This document shows, one piece after another, positions 23,173-34,325 of a DNA stretch of 64,000 nucleotides; positions within the stretch are counted from its first letter, which is position 1; the number at the start of each line of letters is the position of its first letter. The position numbers were made by a program, and so were the translations under genes. The DNA is from Plantago ovata. Lineage: Eukaryota > Streptophyta > Magnoliopsida > Lamiales > Plantaginaceae. Below the pieces are notes generated by a model. That model did no database searches and was not told the origin of the DNA. It saw nothing but the letters and a program-made list of their open reading frames with translations. The DNA lies in assembly GCA_028274465.1 (NCBI GenBank), contig CM051456.1, positions 80,648,753-80,712,752 on the forward strand, read 5' to 3'.

Positions 23173-23473
23173 TCAGCTCAGGAAAAAAAAACATGTGGAA
23201 GTCAATTTTCTCTTTCGGGAAGGAAACGGAGTAGCAGATACACTGGCCAAAAATGGAACAAGAAAAGGAAGAACAAGCACTCAGCTAACAAATTTTCTAC
23301 ACTCTAATATTAGCAATTCGGCTTGTAATAATCAAGAGTTTATCAACTCTTTGCTACCTACTATCTATCATCCGAACAATTGCCCTGTGTGGCTTTCGAA
23401 TTTGCTTAAACTAGACGTAGAAACAACGTACTTTAGATCCATTCGTAATGGAACGCTGAATGTAAATTATTAA
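23096..23473 (+). pseudogene. LINE ORF2 C-terminal RNase H fragment
   Basis: This frame contains VNFLFREGNGVADTLAKNG, the C-terminal signature of plant LINE-type RNase H domains, with the conserved Arg-Glu and the Asp of the ADxLA motif. It ends NGTLNVNY just before the poly(A). It lies immediately after the endonuclease fragment, which marks an internal deletion of about 2.5-3 kb compared with usual plant L1 ORF2 length (estimate from family knowledge). Confidence 0.7.
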
Positions 23474-23511
23474 GTATCTAATAAAATTTGTTCCCTTCAA
23501 AAAAAAAAAAA

Positions 23512-25103
23512 ACCCTTAACCAACTAATCTAGAAGACAACTAGCTACTTCACCAAGACATAAAACAATTTACTAGCTTTTGGAAAACACTTTTTCAGTAA
23601 TATCAAAACAGTCCCAAACAGAAAACCCGATTTAACAGTTTAGTCCAGAGCACATGAAATTACCATTTTACCCTTTTGGACAAAATTGCAAAAAAGTCCT
23701 TTTCAAAATCAGAAATCATAAAATGACTCCACAACCTTCAAAACCAACATACCATTTGACCACATTCGAGTTAACTTGAAATCGGTCCATGTCATAAAAT
23801 GAAATTACAGTTTTACCCCTCAATCAAAATTGAAGAAAAGCCCTTCAAGTTTTCATAATTCACAAACAAGTTCCCCAAGTTCCTGAACATACAATACAGT
23901 CCATAGAAACCACAAAACTCCCTATCTAGTCCAACTACGGTCAACACATAATTAAAATCAGGTCCTTAAAGTTTCCAGAAATCCCAAAACAACACTCACA
24001 AGTTCTGGTCAGAGCAAGACAGTCCACAAACAACTATATAAACTCAAATCGGTCCAAGTCAGTCCAAAGCATAGTCATAATCGGTCCAAATTTGATTAAA
24101 GTCCGTAGTTAGGGTTAGATTTTAGGAACAGAGACGTAAAAGGGCAAAACTGTCATAAAGGAAAAAAGGAAAACGAGCAGAGTATTGATTTGTTTCACCT
24201 TGAATGGATCTGGGAAGGTATGAACTGCGAATCAAAAGAGTTTAAATGTCAAACATAATCAAATCGTGATTAAATCGGGAAACTTACAAGATCACGAGCA
24301 AAATGAAGCCGCACAGTGACTTACCGGAAATACAGAATCGAAACGGAACAGAGATGCAAAACAGAGCACAATCGTTGATGTAAGGACAGATCGGGGCAGC
24401 TGGATCGGAGTAACGGTGGCGACGCGGACCGCGAACCGGAGCAGGATAGAGCCGTCAGCTTGGGCGGAGGCCACGGGCAGAGAACGGAGCCGTAGATGGA
24501 AGCCGAAACGGAGCAGGTTGCCCGAGAACTTAATTGATCGAACCGGACAGACGGGGGTGGAATTCGGCGAGCAAAGGTTGCTCACGGTTGATGATGATGG
24601 AACGATAGTGATGATGAGATACTCCGGTGATGATGACGAGTGAATGATGAAGATGATAATGTGCCTTGGTGTTGATGAGATGTAAGGTAAAGATGAAGAA
24701 GTGAGATGATGAGAGTCACGGTTGAGAAAACAGAGAAAAAAGACTTTTGCTTTCTTCTTCTTTACTGATGGTGGCGTGAGTGAGGAAAAGAGGGAAAGAG
24801 ATGAAAATGAATTGTGGGTTTAGGTTTAGGGTTTGATTAAAGAGATGGGCCAGACTTTGAGATGTTGGGCCGGATGAACACCACCCGAATTGAGCCCAAT
24901 TAATTCTTGCAAGACTGACTCTCTTAGCCCAGCTAGAAATGAAATCGATCCACCAAACATTAAATCCTTAGAGATAGAATTCGATAACCCGGGAAGGAAA
25001 TAAAATAAATTACCAAATAAATAAATTTATTCAGGTAATTAAATAATTAAAATAAATAATTTTAAAACCAAATAAATTAAATAAAAAAATACGGGATGTT
25101 ACA
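23512..25103 (-). mobile_element. Gypsy solo LTR, 5' part (reverse orientation)
   Basis: Second piece of the solo LTR, beginning with the LINE target duplication (23512-23527). Minus-strand start is TGTAACATCCCG at 25103, followed by TSD GCAAA (25104-25108). It shows the same order of features as the 49464 LTR: AT-rich start, C/T-rich coding-like leader (24300-24700), then downstream text with repeated "GGTAATTT"-like phrases. Open frames at 24292-24643 are within LTR DNA and not taken as genes. Confidence 0.75.
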
Positions 25104-25719
25104 GCAAAGATATATGTCAAAATGGTGTTTGGACATAATCATCTAGATCGACTAAGAAGATTGAGAGACAATGGATGAGTTATTGGAATAGACACTAATC
25201 CATATTCTAGATTCATTCGAGTATTCGAGAATGAAAGGACCGTATCATCAAAGTACTCTACATCACAGGCAGTTTGTATCTCCTCAACAAACGTTCCTTA
25301 CATATTAGTATTGTCTAGTGATGATTGTCTAGGAATATTCACTGAGACCTTGATTTGATCATAGCCTGATATGTGAGGGCTTATGGGTCATATACAACTA
25401 GGTGATCATTCTCTCGATTAAGCATTAGAGTAAATTAAATGTCAATTGGATTGATAACATTTGATTTACATTATTCAAGGACATTTCATTTGATGGAAAT
25501 CATTAATTAAGTTAAAATTAGATTAATGACTTAATTACTATATTAAATAAAGTATCAATTGGATTGATAAATATTTAATTTAATATTATTGAGAATGTTC
25601 TATTTGATAGAATTAATTAATTAAGTTGAATTGAATTCAATGGAATTAATTAATTTATACTTTTAGAAAGTAAATTAATTAAATTAGATTTAATTAGAGT
25701 CCGTCTCCTAGTAGGCCGT

Positions 25720-25819
25720 NNNNNNNNNNNNNNNNNNNNNNNNNNNNNNNNNNNNNNNNNNNNNNNNNNNNNNNNNNNNNNNNNNNNNNNNNNNNNNNNN
25801 NNNNNNNNNNNNNNNNNNN
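25720..25819. other. Assembly gap of 100 N
   Basis: Exactly 100 N, so a conventional scaffold gap of unknown true size. It sits in AT-rich LTR-like DNA; adjacent sequences may not be contiguous. Confidence 1.
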
Positions 25820-25954
25820 TTTAATTAATAAAAGAAGAAAATATTAATTAGATTAAATTAGATTTAATTAATTAAAGTTAGAAATTGCATTTGAACAAAT
25901 TTAGAATGGAGTTCAAGTGCTAAAAATCCAAAAGGGGAAAGGAAAAGAGTATTG

Positions 25955-26027
25955 GTCTTCCTGGGACTCGAACTCAACCTCTCCTATGGGAACTAGGAGA
26001 ACCAACCAACTGGGCCAAGCCCATGTA
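25955..26027 (-). other. tRNA-like sequence in the LTR-like region
   Basis: On the minus strand: A-box-like TGGCCCAGTTGGTTGG (26002-26017), a perfect 6-bp anticodon-type stem CTCCTA/TAGGAG around a 7-base loop GTTCCCA (25981-25999), and B-box-like GAGTTCGAGTCCC (25963-25975). Order and spacing fit a tRNA, but the T-stem and acceptor stem do not pair well. I read it as a tRNA-derived fragment, not a functional gene. Confidence 0.45.
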
Positions 26028-26533
26028 ATTTAGTATACACGTTTTGCATGTATATATCCAGTCTGTGCGGCTGGTGTATAAAAAGGTTAGGGTTTTGATA
26101 CGTGTTGGAGCTGGTTTGTGGCTTAGAGCTCTCCTCCTCTTTTGGATTTCTTCCACGGTTGTATTCGTTCTAACTTCTTTCTTTTCTTCTTTGATAAATT
26201 CTCATTTTATTATGATCTTTGAGATTTCTTGTTTTGCTTAATGTAGATTTTGCATATGGATTTCCTAGCATCCATGGAGAATTCATCAACGAAGTATTGA
26301 ACTACGTTTGACTTGATCCTGAGGGTACGTAAGCAGCTTAGAATTGTTCTGAGTTCAGTCACAATCTTTAGAAGATAATCGAATGATTAGATCAATGATT
26401 AATGGAAGCTGGAAGCTGGATAACGGGTATGTTATTTATGTGGAGCATGTTAAATAATCATTCAATCGATGATCCATGTAGGAAAATTTTCAAATTCCGC
26501 TGCATTAACCTTAGAGGTAATTCCCTACAATTA

Positions 26534-28728
26534 CTAACGGGTTCTTGGTTGTGCAACTTGGGCATACTTCACATCTCTAATTCTGAGATTATCAGCAGTG
26601 ATCTCCCTCTGATTTCGAGTGTCGCCTCCCGTGGGTCGTCCGGAAATCGTAAGAGTGTGGATGCTTCCGTTCATGGAACGGTTCTCATAATTGTTGTAAT
26701 TATGAATATCATCATAACGGGGATTCCCTTGGGGGTGGTGCTCGATCCCCACTTGTGGTGGCGGAGGGAGGATCGCTAGAGGTTCTTCCTTCCGAATATA
26801 GTTGACCAACTGCCCATTGCGTATCATCCTCTCAATTTAGTTTTTGAGCTCGACGCACTCATCAGAGGTATGCCCCTTTCCTTTGTGAAACTGGCAAAAT
26901 TTCTCCGAACTTTTGTTCTTTCGGTTTTCTTAGATTGGAGGTGGCCACGAGACATCTAGCTTCCTCGGGACTATATAGTTCAAGATGTTGGATCTTGGTC
27001 TATTTAAGTCCGTGTAGTTGCTATATCTTCTCGGAGAAGACCTCCTCGGAGGAGTCCTCTTGTCTCGAAACTCGTTCCTCGAGGGACCCTCTCTGATCAA
27101 ACCGTGCTTTTGATCTCTTCTTTGCTTTCCAGGATTTTGCGGCCGAGGAGGGTATTCCTTCTCCTTTTCTTTTTCGTTCCCTTTTTCCTTGGGAGGATTG
27201 GTTCTTAGAGTGACTGTTTTCCGGAATTCCTCGGCCTCGAGGAAATCCTTGCAAACTTTCACCATTTGCGGTTCATTCTCGACACACGATGGTGAGAGCA
27301 CCTCTTGGAACTTGACATTGGAAGTGTTACCATACAAGTATTCTTTTCTCTCATTGATCGAGTGATCTTCAACTTGGAGGGCTGCTTCATGAAAACGATT
27401 GATGAAGTCCCTCAAATCTTCATTGTTCTTTTGAACAATTTCGGCCAAGTATCGCACTCTTCTCTTGGTGTTCATGACCTTCTCGAATCGCTTAGAGAAT
27501 TCTTTGCAAAGATCTCTATAGGACTTGATCGAGCGATGAGGAAGGCGCGACCACCATTTCATGGCTTCTCCTGAGAGGTTAGCCGGGAACAGTAGTGCTT
27601 TGGTCCTTCAATCGTGACCATAAGCATCCATTTTGGTACCAAATCTCACCAAGTAGTCCTTCGGACAACTTGTTCCGTCATAACTTTCGAAAGTAGGGAA
27701 GCCTCTTTCGATTTTCGCTTGATGGCTCCTTATCTCGTCGCACAACGGACTGGGATCTTGGTCTTGCTCTTTTTCTTTCACGGTTCCTCATAGGGTTTGT
27801 ATCTGAGCATCAAGTGCGGTTTTCCTTGCATTGAGTTCTTCCAGAGTGAGCCTCCTCCCCCTGATCAGATCCATCAAGGGGGTTACCTCAGCTACGGTTC
27901 TCAAGGCATTGTTTTCCACCACCGCTTCGGGTTGGTTCTGAGGAGTCACTTGGTTGGGCGTGACTTGGTTAGGGAGAGTGGGTGGTGTAGCGACCACCTG
28001 AGCTTGGTTTTCTTGCGGAGCCACATTTTGCAGTGATGCGCGTATCCTCCTATCAATTAGATCCCTCAAATCATCCGCGACACCTTGTGGTCCCAACCTA
28101 GATTGGACTCTTGAAGGTCCAAGTCGAGATTGGATAGGCCTCGTGTTGGCTCTCGAATGTGCTTCATCTTGTACTATAGGTGCTCTTGCTTGGGATTGAT
28201 GAGGGGTTACCAAGTATCACGAGGTTGCTCCTGTACTTGGACTTGTGGTACTCCTCGAGCTTGGAGCTCTGCATTGACTCTAGCAGCCTCACTGTCTCCT
28301 ATGTATCCTTGCAAAGTAAGAAGAAACAAGCCATATTGAGCTTTGCCCATCCCAAAATCTGATGGTCGGACTACACGTCCATTAGGAAGGGTGAAGTTCA
28401 ATGCGGCTGGCTGCGGAGGATTCACTGCTACGGGAGGAGGATCAATTGCTACTTGAGGAGGCTGCCCTCTTGGTACGACGTCGTTTGTGACTCTCAATGC
28501 TCCATAAGAACTTCCAACCGGGAAGCCTTGTGGATTATTTTCTCCGGATCTCTCTTCTTGGGAGTTAGTGACATTGGTGAATGCCCCCTCCATATAATCT
28601 GGATTCCTCTCAACATTATTATTTCTAGGTGCCCTGGGAGCAGCTGCCCTTCCTCCTCCTCGACCATTTTTAAAGGGGGACGGCCCCTGGGGCGAGTAGG
28701 ATTCCTGGGTGGTGCATTGGCAATTCAA
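26534..28728 (-). pseudogene. Tat-like Gypsy gag (and start of protease region), degraded
   Basis: Minus-strand Gag coding region downstream of the PBS at 28834. In order: a disordered Gln/Pro-rich N-terminus (28728-28207, then 28213-27788); the Retrotrans_gag core (AMKWWSRLPHRSIKSYRDLC..FSKRFEKV, from about 27562); a basic Arg/Lys-rich linker; a cysteine/histidine knuckle of the Tat type near 26900-26860 (FCQFHKGKGHTSDEC, read across a frame change); then TISGRPTGGDTRNQR, as found just before the protease in this group. Several frame changes and stops (at 27600 and 26840, for example) make it non-functional. It ends abruptly near 26530; the rest of pol is missing. Confidence 0.75.
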
Positions 28729-28816
28729 TTGCTTTTTCTAGGAGGCATCTTCGTGAAGTGTCACGAGGAGGATGTTTGGCTCGACCAGTAGGGCTAGGAA
28801 TGTCCTTTCAATCAGA

Positions 28817-28834
28817 TTCCCACAGACGGCGCCA
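28817..28834 (-). promoter_or_regulatory. Primer binding site of the Tat-like element
   Basis: Minus-strand TGGCGCCGTCTGTGGGAA, two bases after the LTR end (TTCAACA). The plus-strand relative at 63933 has TGGCGCCGTGTTTGGGAA. I do not assign the tRNA. Confidence 0.75.
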
Positions 28835-28836
28835 AA

Positions 28837-29674
28837 TGTTGAAGGGTAATTCGTACTTCTTCTTAAGTTCGCAGTAGGTCGTCACAATACACTATTTAGG
28901 TCTTCTTCATGTAGTCTTCCTCCTAAGATCATAGGAATCCTTCATGTAGCTTCCTCGTACCTGAAAGAGACTGGAGGGGGGGGGTTAGTACCTCGTGTCC
29001 GGTTTGTCGAGGATCAAACCGGAGGAAAAACTTTACGTGTAGGGAGTTGAAGGGCTTCCCTAGTAAGAGTAGTAAATGTGGTAGATGAGTGGTGGGTGAG
29101 AGCTCTGAATGCTTACCCAGCGGATAATGAATGAGTCCCTTTATATACTTGTATTATTTTATTGTCACTTTATGTAGGATCGTGACAAGTGTTCGGCCGA
29201 GATTGAAGCCTCCTTTGGCCCAAGCCCATTATAGAGGTCCATGGGCTTTGGCCCAAACATCTTGACTAGGGTTTGGAGGGAATTATTGATTTTTTGGGTC
29301 CCATGGCGTATTCTGGAAGACGGGTCCCACAGGGAGCGACCATGGGTGGTCGCCCTTGGTCCTCGTGCCTTCCTCTTACGTCCGTGGTCCGAGTAGTGCT
29401 CTGCCTAGTCTCTTTTGGAGGGTGTCACCTTGACGTAAGGTCCTCCTCGAGCCCCAGAGATGCTCCTCGAGCCCAACAGCTGCATTGTTCTTGTAGTGAG
29501 CTTATCTTGAGGGTTGGCCTCTTAGTGATGGTCGGACCGTATGTTGGTCGAGCCACACCTAAGTGACATACTTGGGTGTGGTCGCGCACTTTGAAGGACG
29601 GCCCTTGATGCTTTGTCGCGCTCTTAGACCGCTCCAGTTCGTACATGCGGACTTGACATATTTTAACACCAACA
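28837..29674 (-). mobile_element. 5' LTR of the Tat-like Gypsy element
   Basis: 838 bp, minus strand, TGTTGGTGTTAAAATATGTC ... CCCTTCAACA. The same LTR family recurs at 63180-63930 (+) and, more diverged, at about 38953-39863 (-). It carries a long G/C homopolymer (G run at about 28977-28984 on the plus strand) at the same place as in the other two copies. Confidence 0.8.
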
Positions 29675-30032
29675 CACAGAGATTCATTCACTTGGGTTTT
29701 TCTTCTCATCACGTTGAATAACTTAGCAAGACCAAAGTGCTGATCCAGGGAAGTTTCGCTAAATTTCTCTAGGTATTCCATTATGTTTTTGTGATTATTG
29801 CAAGTAAATTGCATTCTCGGTTCAGAGATTACTGTTAATTTAGGATCATATATTTCAATTATTTCGAGGAAGGGTTGTTTGAGTTTTCGGGATTACGCTT
29901 CCATTACTATATGTATACAAGTCCTTACATGTTCCTTGATGTTTTGCTATAATTCCCTGCCTCCCTGGTCCTCTTTCATTTATTTATTTATTTTTGTTGT
30001 TGTTGTTGCATTCATCTGACTGGACTGGGCTG
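29675..30032. other. Unique-looking non-coding DNA
   Basis: No gene, no repeat recognised apart from TTTA/TTG microsatellites (about 29967-30009). It is continuous with 35506 after removing the Athila-like element. Confidence 0.4.
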
Positions 30033-31229
30033 TGATGAACGTGTATTTTACACTTTCATTTGAGTCTTTTTCACCTATTTTAGTTATCCTCTATGTTAAT
30101 TTAGCTATATTTTAGTGCATTTTATTAGAATAGTGTCACGTTTCCATTTAGTTTGTATTTTACAGGTTTTGGGTGAAAAACGAGGTTTTCCGGGCAATTA
30201 TATTGAAGTAGACAAGGAATTGGTGTTCCGGAGGCCTAATTGGAGTATCCAGAAGATTCCGGATAGGATTTGAAGTCTAGGGGTCGAATCTGAAGGCTAG
30301 AAGGTCACTAGAAGGCAAAAACCGAGTCCGGAAAGAAAAAGATATCCAAAAACGCGTCGAAAACTCGTTTCAGCCGAAAAAAGCTCCCGGGCAAGTCGCC
30401 CGGGACGTGGGGCGAATCGCCCCACACCAGGCGAATCGCCTGGTGTGTGGGGTCCTTCGCCCCACACCTGCCGAATGCCTATATATAGTTGCTCAGTTTT
30501 GTCCGTTTTTCATACTTTTCCAGACCTTTTCTCTCACCTTTCTCTGTAGTTTTAGGTAGGAATTTCCCAGAGCCTGTTCTGGGGGTTCTTAGCTTAGGAG
30601 ATACTTTTTCTTAGCAGTTTGGAGCTTGTAAGATCGCGATTCTTCGGAGATTGACAACCTTCGGTAACATTGTATCTTACAGTTTTTCTATTTATATTTA
30701 TATATCTTTCATCATGTTTTCATTCATTCGTGGTATTATTTCTGTTGATTGCATGACAACTATGAGTAGCTAAACTTCTCGTTGGTGATAGTACGTGATT
30801 TCTTAGCGAAGGGTTAATAATTATGCTAATGGCTATATCGCGCATTATACTCTGAGTTATTGCTTTATTTCTTTGATCTATCTAAATCTATATCTTCGTA
30901 GTGTTGAATAATTACGGAACACAACTGGACAATTCATTGATCAAAGATCTCCATGCAAGACCGAGGAATTTACGCATGATTATTAACCTGTTATGCTTTG
31001 AATGAGCATACTATCACCAATCTCCATTGTCTGTTAAGAAAACCTTTTCTAAGTCGTCTGCTGTTTTATATTCTTAAGTTAGATTAGATAAAGCTAGTTA
31101 TAGTCCTTAGAGATTGACACTCGAGGTTATTCTACTACTACACTACGGTTTTCGTTGTAGTTGTGAATTGCGTTTGGCTAAATACAAATTTATTTGATTA
31201 ATTGGAACTCGACAATCCAATGTTCATCA
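30033..31229 (+). mobile_element. 5' LTR of a gag-only Athila-like element
   Basis: 1197 bp, TGATGAACG ... TGTTCATCA with short inverted ends, flanked on the left by TSD GGCTG (30028-30032). It contains GC-rich palindromes (30381-30470), then a TATA-like TATATATAG at about 30480, a plausible promoter. The right LTR is 34326-35500. Confidence 0.9.
30381..30476. repeat. GC-rich palindrome cluster upstream of the LTR TATA box
   Basis: Successive inverted repeats: GGGCAAGTCGCCC, GGGGCGAATCGCCCC, and a 23-base near-perfect palindrome at 30424-30446 (arms ACACCAGGCGA/TCGCCTGGTGT). It is strongly CpG-rich in an AT-rich surrounding. The right LTR (34681-34740) lacks exactly the 23-base palindrome. 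Confidence 0.85.
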
Positions 31230-31232
31230 AAT

Positions 31233-31250
31233 TGGCGCCGTTGCCGGGGA
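31233..31250 (+). promoter_or_regulatory. Primer binding site (tRNA-Asp type)
   Basis: TGGCGCCGTTGCCGGGGA, matching the complement of the 3' end of plant tRNA-Asp, the PBS typical of Athila-group elements. It lies three bases after the LTR end. Confidence 0.9.
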
Positions 31251-31499
31251 CTATACTCCTTTTTTCTGTTTAGCTTATTTATATTTTCAGCATTCAATTC
31301 TCAGAACAGCTCTTGGATTGTCTCTCAGAAATTTCACTTTCTTACCCTATTTCTTTCCTCCTATCTTCTTCAGTAAATTCATCTAATCTGATCTTGGTTA
31401 CCTTGCGTGTTTGTGCTCTCGAAATTTTTGGTGAAATTGTGTTTGATTACTCTAATAGAACTAATTTTAGTTTTGAGTTACTCTTACTACAGAAATACA

Positions 31500-32575
31500 T
31501 GTATGATGTCCATGCGCGCTCGCATGACACCCCAATTCTCGCAGGTGAGGAGAGGATCTTCCGTACACCTGGAAGATGAGTTAAGGAGGTATGAGGTGAC
31601 AGAGTCCATGGTGAGGTACTTACCAAGGTACGAAGATGGAGTAGGGATGGACCCATGGAGTTTCATTCGATCCTATGAGGAGGAAATAGAAAGAATTTCA
31701 GCAGATGGGTTTACTAAGGACCAATTGTGCAGGAAACTATTTTCTTTTGCTCTTGGGTATGAGCCGAGGCGTTGGATTGCAAGGTTAGAACCAGGATCGC
31801 TGAAAACTTGGGGCCAAGTAGTAGAGGAGTTCTTGGCGCGGTTCATGCCTTATCATGAGACGATTGCCTTGATAGGATCCAATATTTCGAGCAAGGAGAG
31901 TATGAGCAGTTTTGTGACGCCTACGAACGTTTTGAGATGTATAAACGTGAGTGCCCCCATCACCGTTTCGAAGATGGGGAGTTGATTTGGTGCTTCGTTG
32001 GTGGACTTCGTGAAGAGGAACGACTTAGAGTGGATCGGTTCAGCGGCGGTCTGGGAGAATGTACGGTCGACGAGGCAGAAGAAGTCCTCCGTAAGTACGC
32101 CAGAGGTTCAACACAATCTGATGAGGTCATACCAATTCACATCACCGCAAAGGAAGTAGATCGAGGTGAAGCAGGAAGATCATCCCAGGAGTATTTTGAA
32201 GTCGAAGAAATCAGTGAGGAAGATGAAATTGCACATGCCGAGCAAGATGAAGATGATCTTCGTATAGCAAAAGTTGTTGAAGAAGTTGAAGTAACTGAGC
32301 ATCTTACGGAAGAATTCAGCTTGTTAAATTGTGCTGAAGTAGAAGAGGTTCGAAAACTTGAAGAGGAGGAAAGATTGGAAGGCAACGCCCCCCTGGAGGT
32401 GGGGGGCGGTTCGCCCAGCATGGGGGGCGAACCGCCTCCCATGACCAGTGAGCTGGGGGGCGATCTGGGGAGCTGGACGACCCCAGCTCCCCTGTTTCTT
32501 TACTCGCAGACATTTGCATCAATCCAAAGCCACTTCCTTCCGTTACTAATAAGGTTCTTGAGTACAAAGAGGTGA
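31500..32575 (+). pseudogene. Athila-like gag, one frameshift, no pol
   Basis: Gag forms the virus-like particle. The first frame (from the ATG near 31500) contains LCRKLFSFALGYEPRRWIAR and GSLKTWGQVVEEFLARFMPY, the Retrotrans_gag core. Around 31880 the frame shifts and continues as YEQFCDAYERFEMYKRECPHH, the second half of the same domain, then an acidic Glu-rich tail to 32575. No zinc knuckle was seen. The C-terminal part contains a GC-rich stretch (32391-32470) with GGGCGGTTCGCCC and GGGCGAACCGCC, echoing the LTR palindromes. No protease, RT, RNase H or integrase follows, so the element depends on a partner in trans. Confidence 0.75.
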
Positions 32576-34325
32576 ATCTACTCCTCCGAGGTGGAAAGCT
32601 TGATAAGAAAGATACACAGGAGTTACCACTAAACAAGCACCTCGATAAAGTCAAAGTGAATGTCCTCCTAATGATGAAGTCTTTATTGGATATACCTGCA
32701 AGGCAAACCAGTCCATTCACCATGGTGAGATCTTTGAAGCTTCCTAGGTCTCTTTGCTACATCGGACCAAGAGAATGGCGGCCACCGTGGGGAGGTACTC
32801 TTGAATACTCAGCCGACCAAGGCCAAACCGTTCGGTAACATCTAGTATCACTTTTTATTTACTCATTCTCTTTTGCTAGGGACTAGCTTAAGTTTCATGA
32901 GGGGGATGGGATGTGAAACATGATATTAAGTATTGTTTGGCTTTGTGATGTTGAGTATGGTATCTTGTTTTTTATTTGCATTTGCACGTTTACCGCATTC
33001 TTAGTTTTTAGTTGCATACACTACATTCATCCTAGGATAGTCTTTCATGTTTTATGTGGAGTTTATTGCCAAATTTTTTGAACTTTTTTATTGGGTAGAT
33101 TAACTAATTATGCCATTAATCATATGCTTCATCTCTATGAATTTGTTTGAGGTTTTTCTCGCTTGGCTTGTCACATTTATGTATTGCACTTAGTTAAGCT
33201 TGGTAGTCTCGACATCACTTAGTGGTGTTTTCTCTACTGCGGTTCACGAAGGCCTTTATAATAGGATGATGCATGTTAGGGTCTTATGGTTGTTTTCACG
33301 AGTAATTATGTACCTAAGAGGCAACAAGTCTTCACCTTGCTTTGAGATTGCTAAATGCCTAGGAAGGAGGTAGTGTGAGAGTGTGTGATCCTTTGTTTGC
33401 AACCTATTCTTTCGAATAGGTTTGGGGAGGGGGTTACGCTATCGTTAGACTTGTTTTTCGTTTTTCAATTTTGTGTTGTGAGTTTATTTTTCCTTCTTTC
33501 GTAAATTTTGTACCCCAACCTATTCATTCGAATAGGTTTAGGGAGGTCGTTTGTGAGTTATTTTACTTTCTTTTTCGTTGTGCTACTGCTGGCTAAAAAA
33601 ATCGAAAAGAAAAGAAAGAAAAATTCCAGGAAAAAAGAAAAAAACTGGAAAAAAAAAAAGATAAAAAGAAAAAAAAGAAAAAGACCCCAAAAAAGCAAAG
33701 AAGGGTCCAAAAAAGCCAAAAAGCAGTTTAGCAAAGTGTTGTGTCTCATTTTCCAATTCTTGTAATGTTCGTAATCGTGTTGTAATTTTCTATCTTTTCT
33801 TTTGTTTTTGAGTGTCATCTGTTCTAGACCACCCTCGTCCTACCATTCAGGAAGTGGTGAATAGCTTAAGGCTTTGCTTGAGAGATGGGTAGAATAGGGG
33901 AGTGTTATCTTTTTAGGGAACCCTCCTTCGTTTGATGAGAGCCAGTATTAGTTCGACCTCTTTGAGGAAAAGTCTTAACTTGGTGAACAGTAGTAAGTCC
34001 TCAGTTTCATAGGCACCGGACAACCATTTGTATTTTAACATGTTTCATTACGTCGTCACTGACTAGGTCCAGGTAGAGAATGTTACGAGAGACTATCATG
34101 TCTTGACATAAGTGCTTATGTGAATGTGTATGAGTCAATCGAGTCATTCTTCAACCTATATTCATGTTTTGAATTGTATGGTTCTTGTTCATATGTTTTT
34201 TGATAGATTCATTAGATTAGTTCATTTCATTTGGCATGAGACTCCATTTTTTGTGTTGCATTGTTTTTTGCATTAGAGTCTAGCTTAGTTGCTTGAGGAC
34301 AAGCAAAGGTTCGGTTTGGGGAGTT
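32576..34325 (+). other. Non-coding 3' interior of the Athila-like element, ending in a PPT
   Basis: No pol. It contains a hairpin-forming repeat present twice (CCTATTC...GAATAGG followed by TTTGGGGAGG or TTTAGGGAGG; about 33403-33432 and 33519-33548), an almost pure A/G tract (about 33594-33725), and a G-rich purine tract (GGTTTGGGGAG, about 34313-34323) just before the right LTR, the presumed polypurine tract. The open frame at 33508-33765 is only the purine tract and not a gene. Confidence 0.65.

Larger units (their letters stand above)
21601..23511 (+). mobile_element. LINE, 3' part with poly(A)
   Basis: Continuation of the LINE from 4178. It contains the end of ORF1, the start of ORF2 (endonuclease), the end of ORF2 (RNase H) and a 12-14-base poly(A) ending at 23511-23512. 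The 16-bp target duplication follows (23512-23527). The endonuclease and RNase H parts abut, so the reverse transcriptase is deleted. Confidence 0.8.
25104..26528. mobile_element. LTR-like non-coding sequence, probably Copia-type, with assembly gap
   Basis: AT-rich, with repeated TTAATTA(A) phrases, then an ending typical of plant LTRs (CCGCTGCATTAACCTTAGAGG, then TTCCCTACA at 26520-26528). It continues the sequence of 1-543. No open frame is convincing. Because of the 100-N gap the start of the LTR cannot be placed, and no PBS follows its end: the next sequence is gag DNA in reverse orientation. Confidence 0.4.

Noticed and set aside
24292-24643. Overlapping open frames on both strands
   Set aside because: Both are inside the GC-rich leader of the solo LTR; no family resemblance.
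33508-33818. Lys-rich (+) and Phe-rich (-) frames
   Set aside because: Produced by a purine-only tract in the Athila-like interior.
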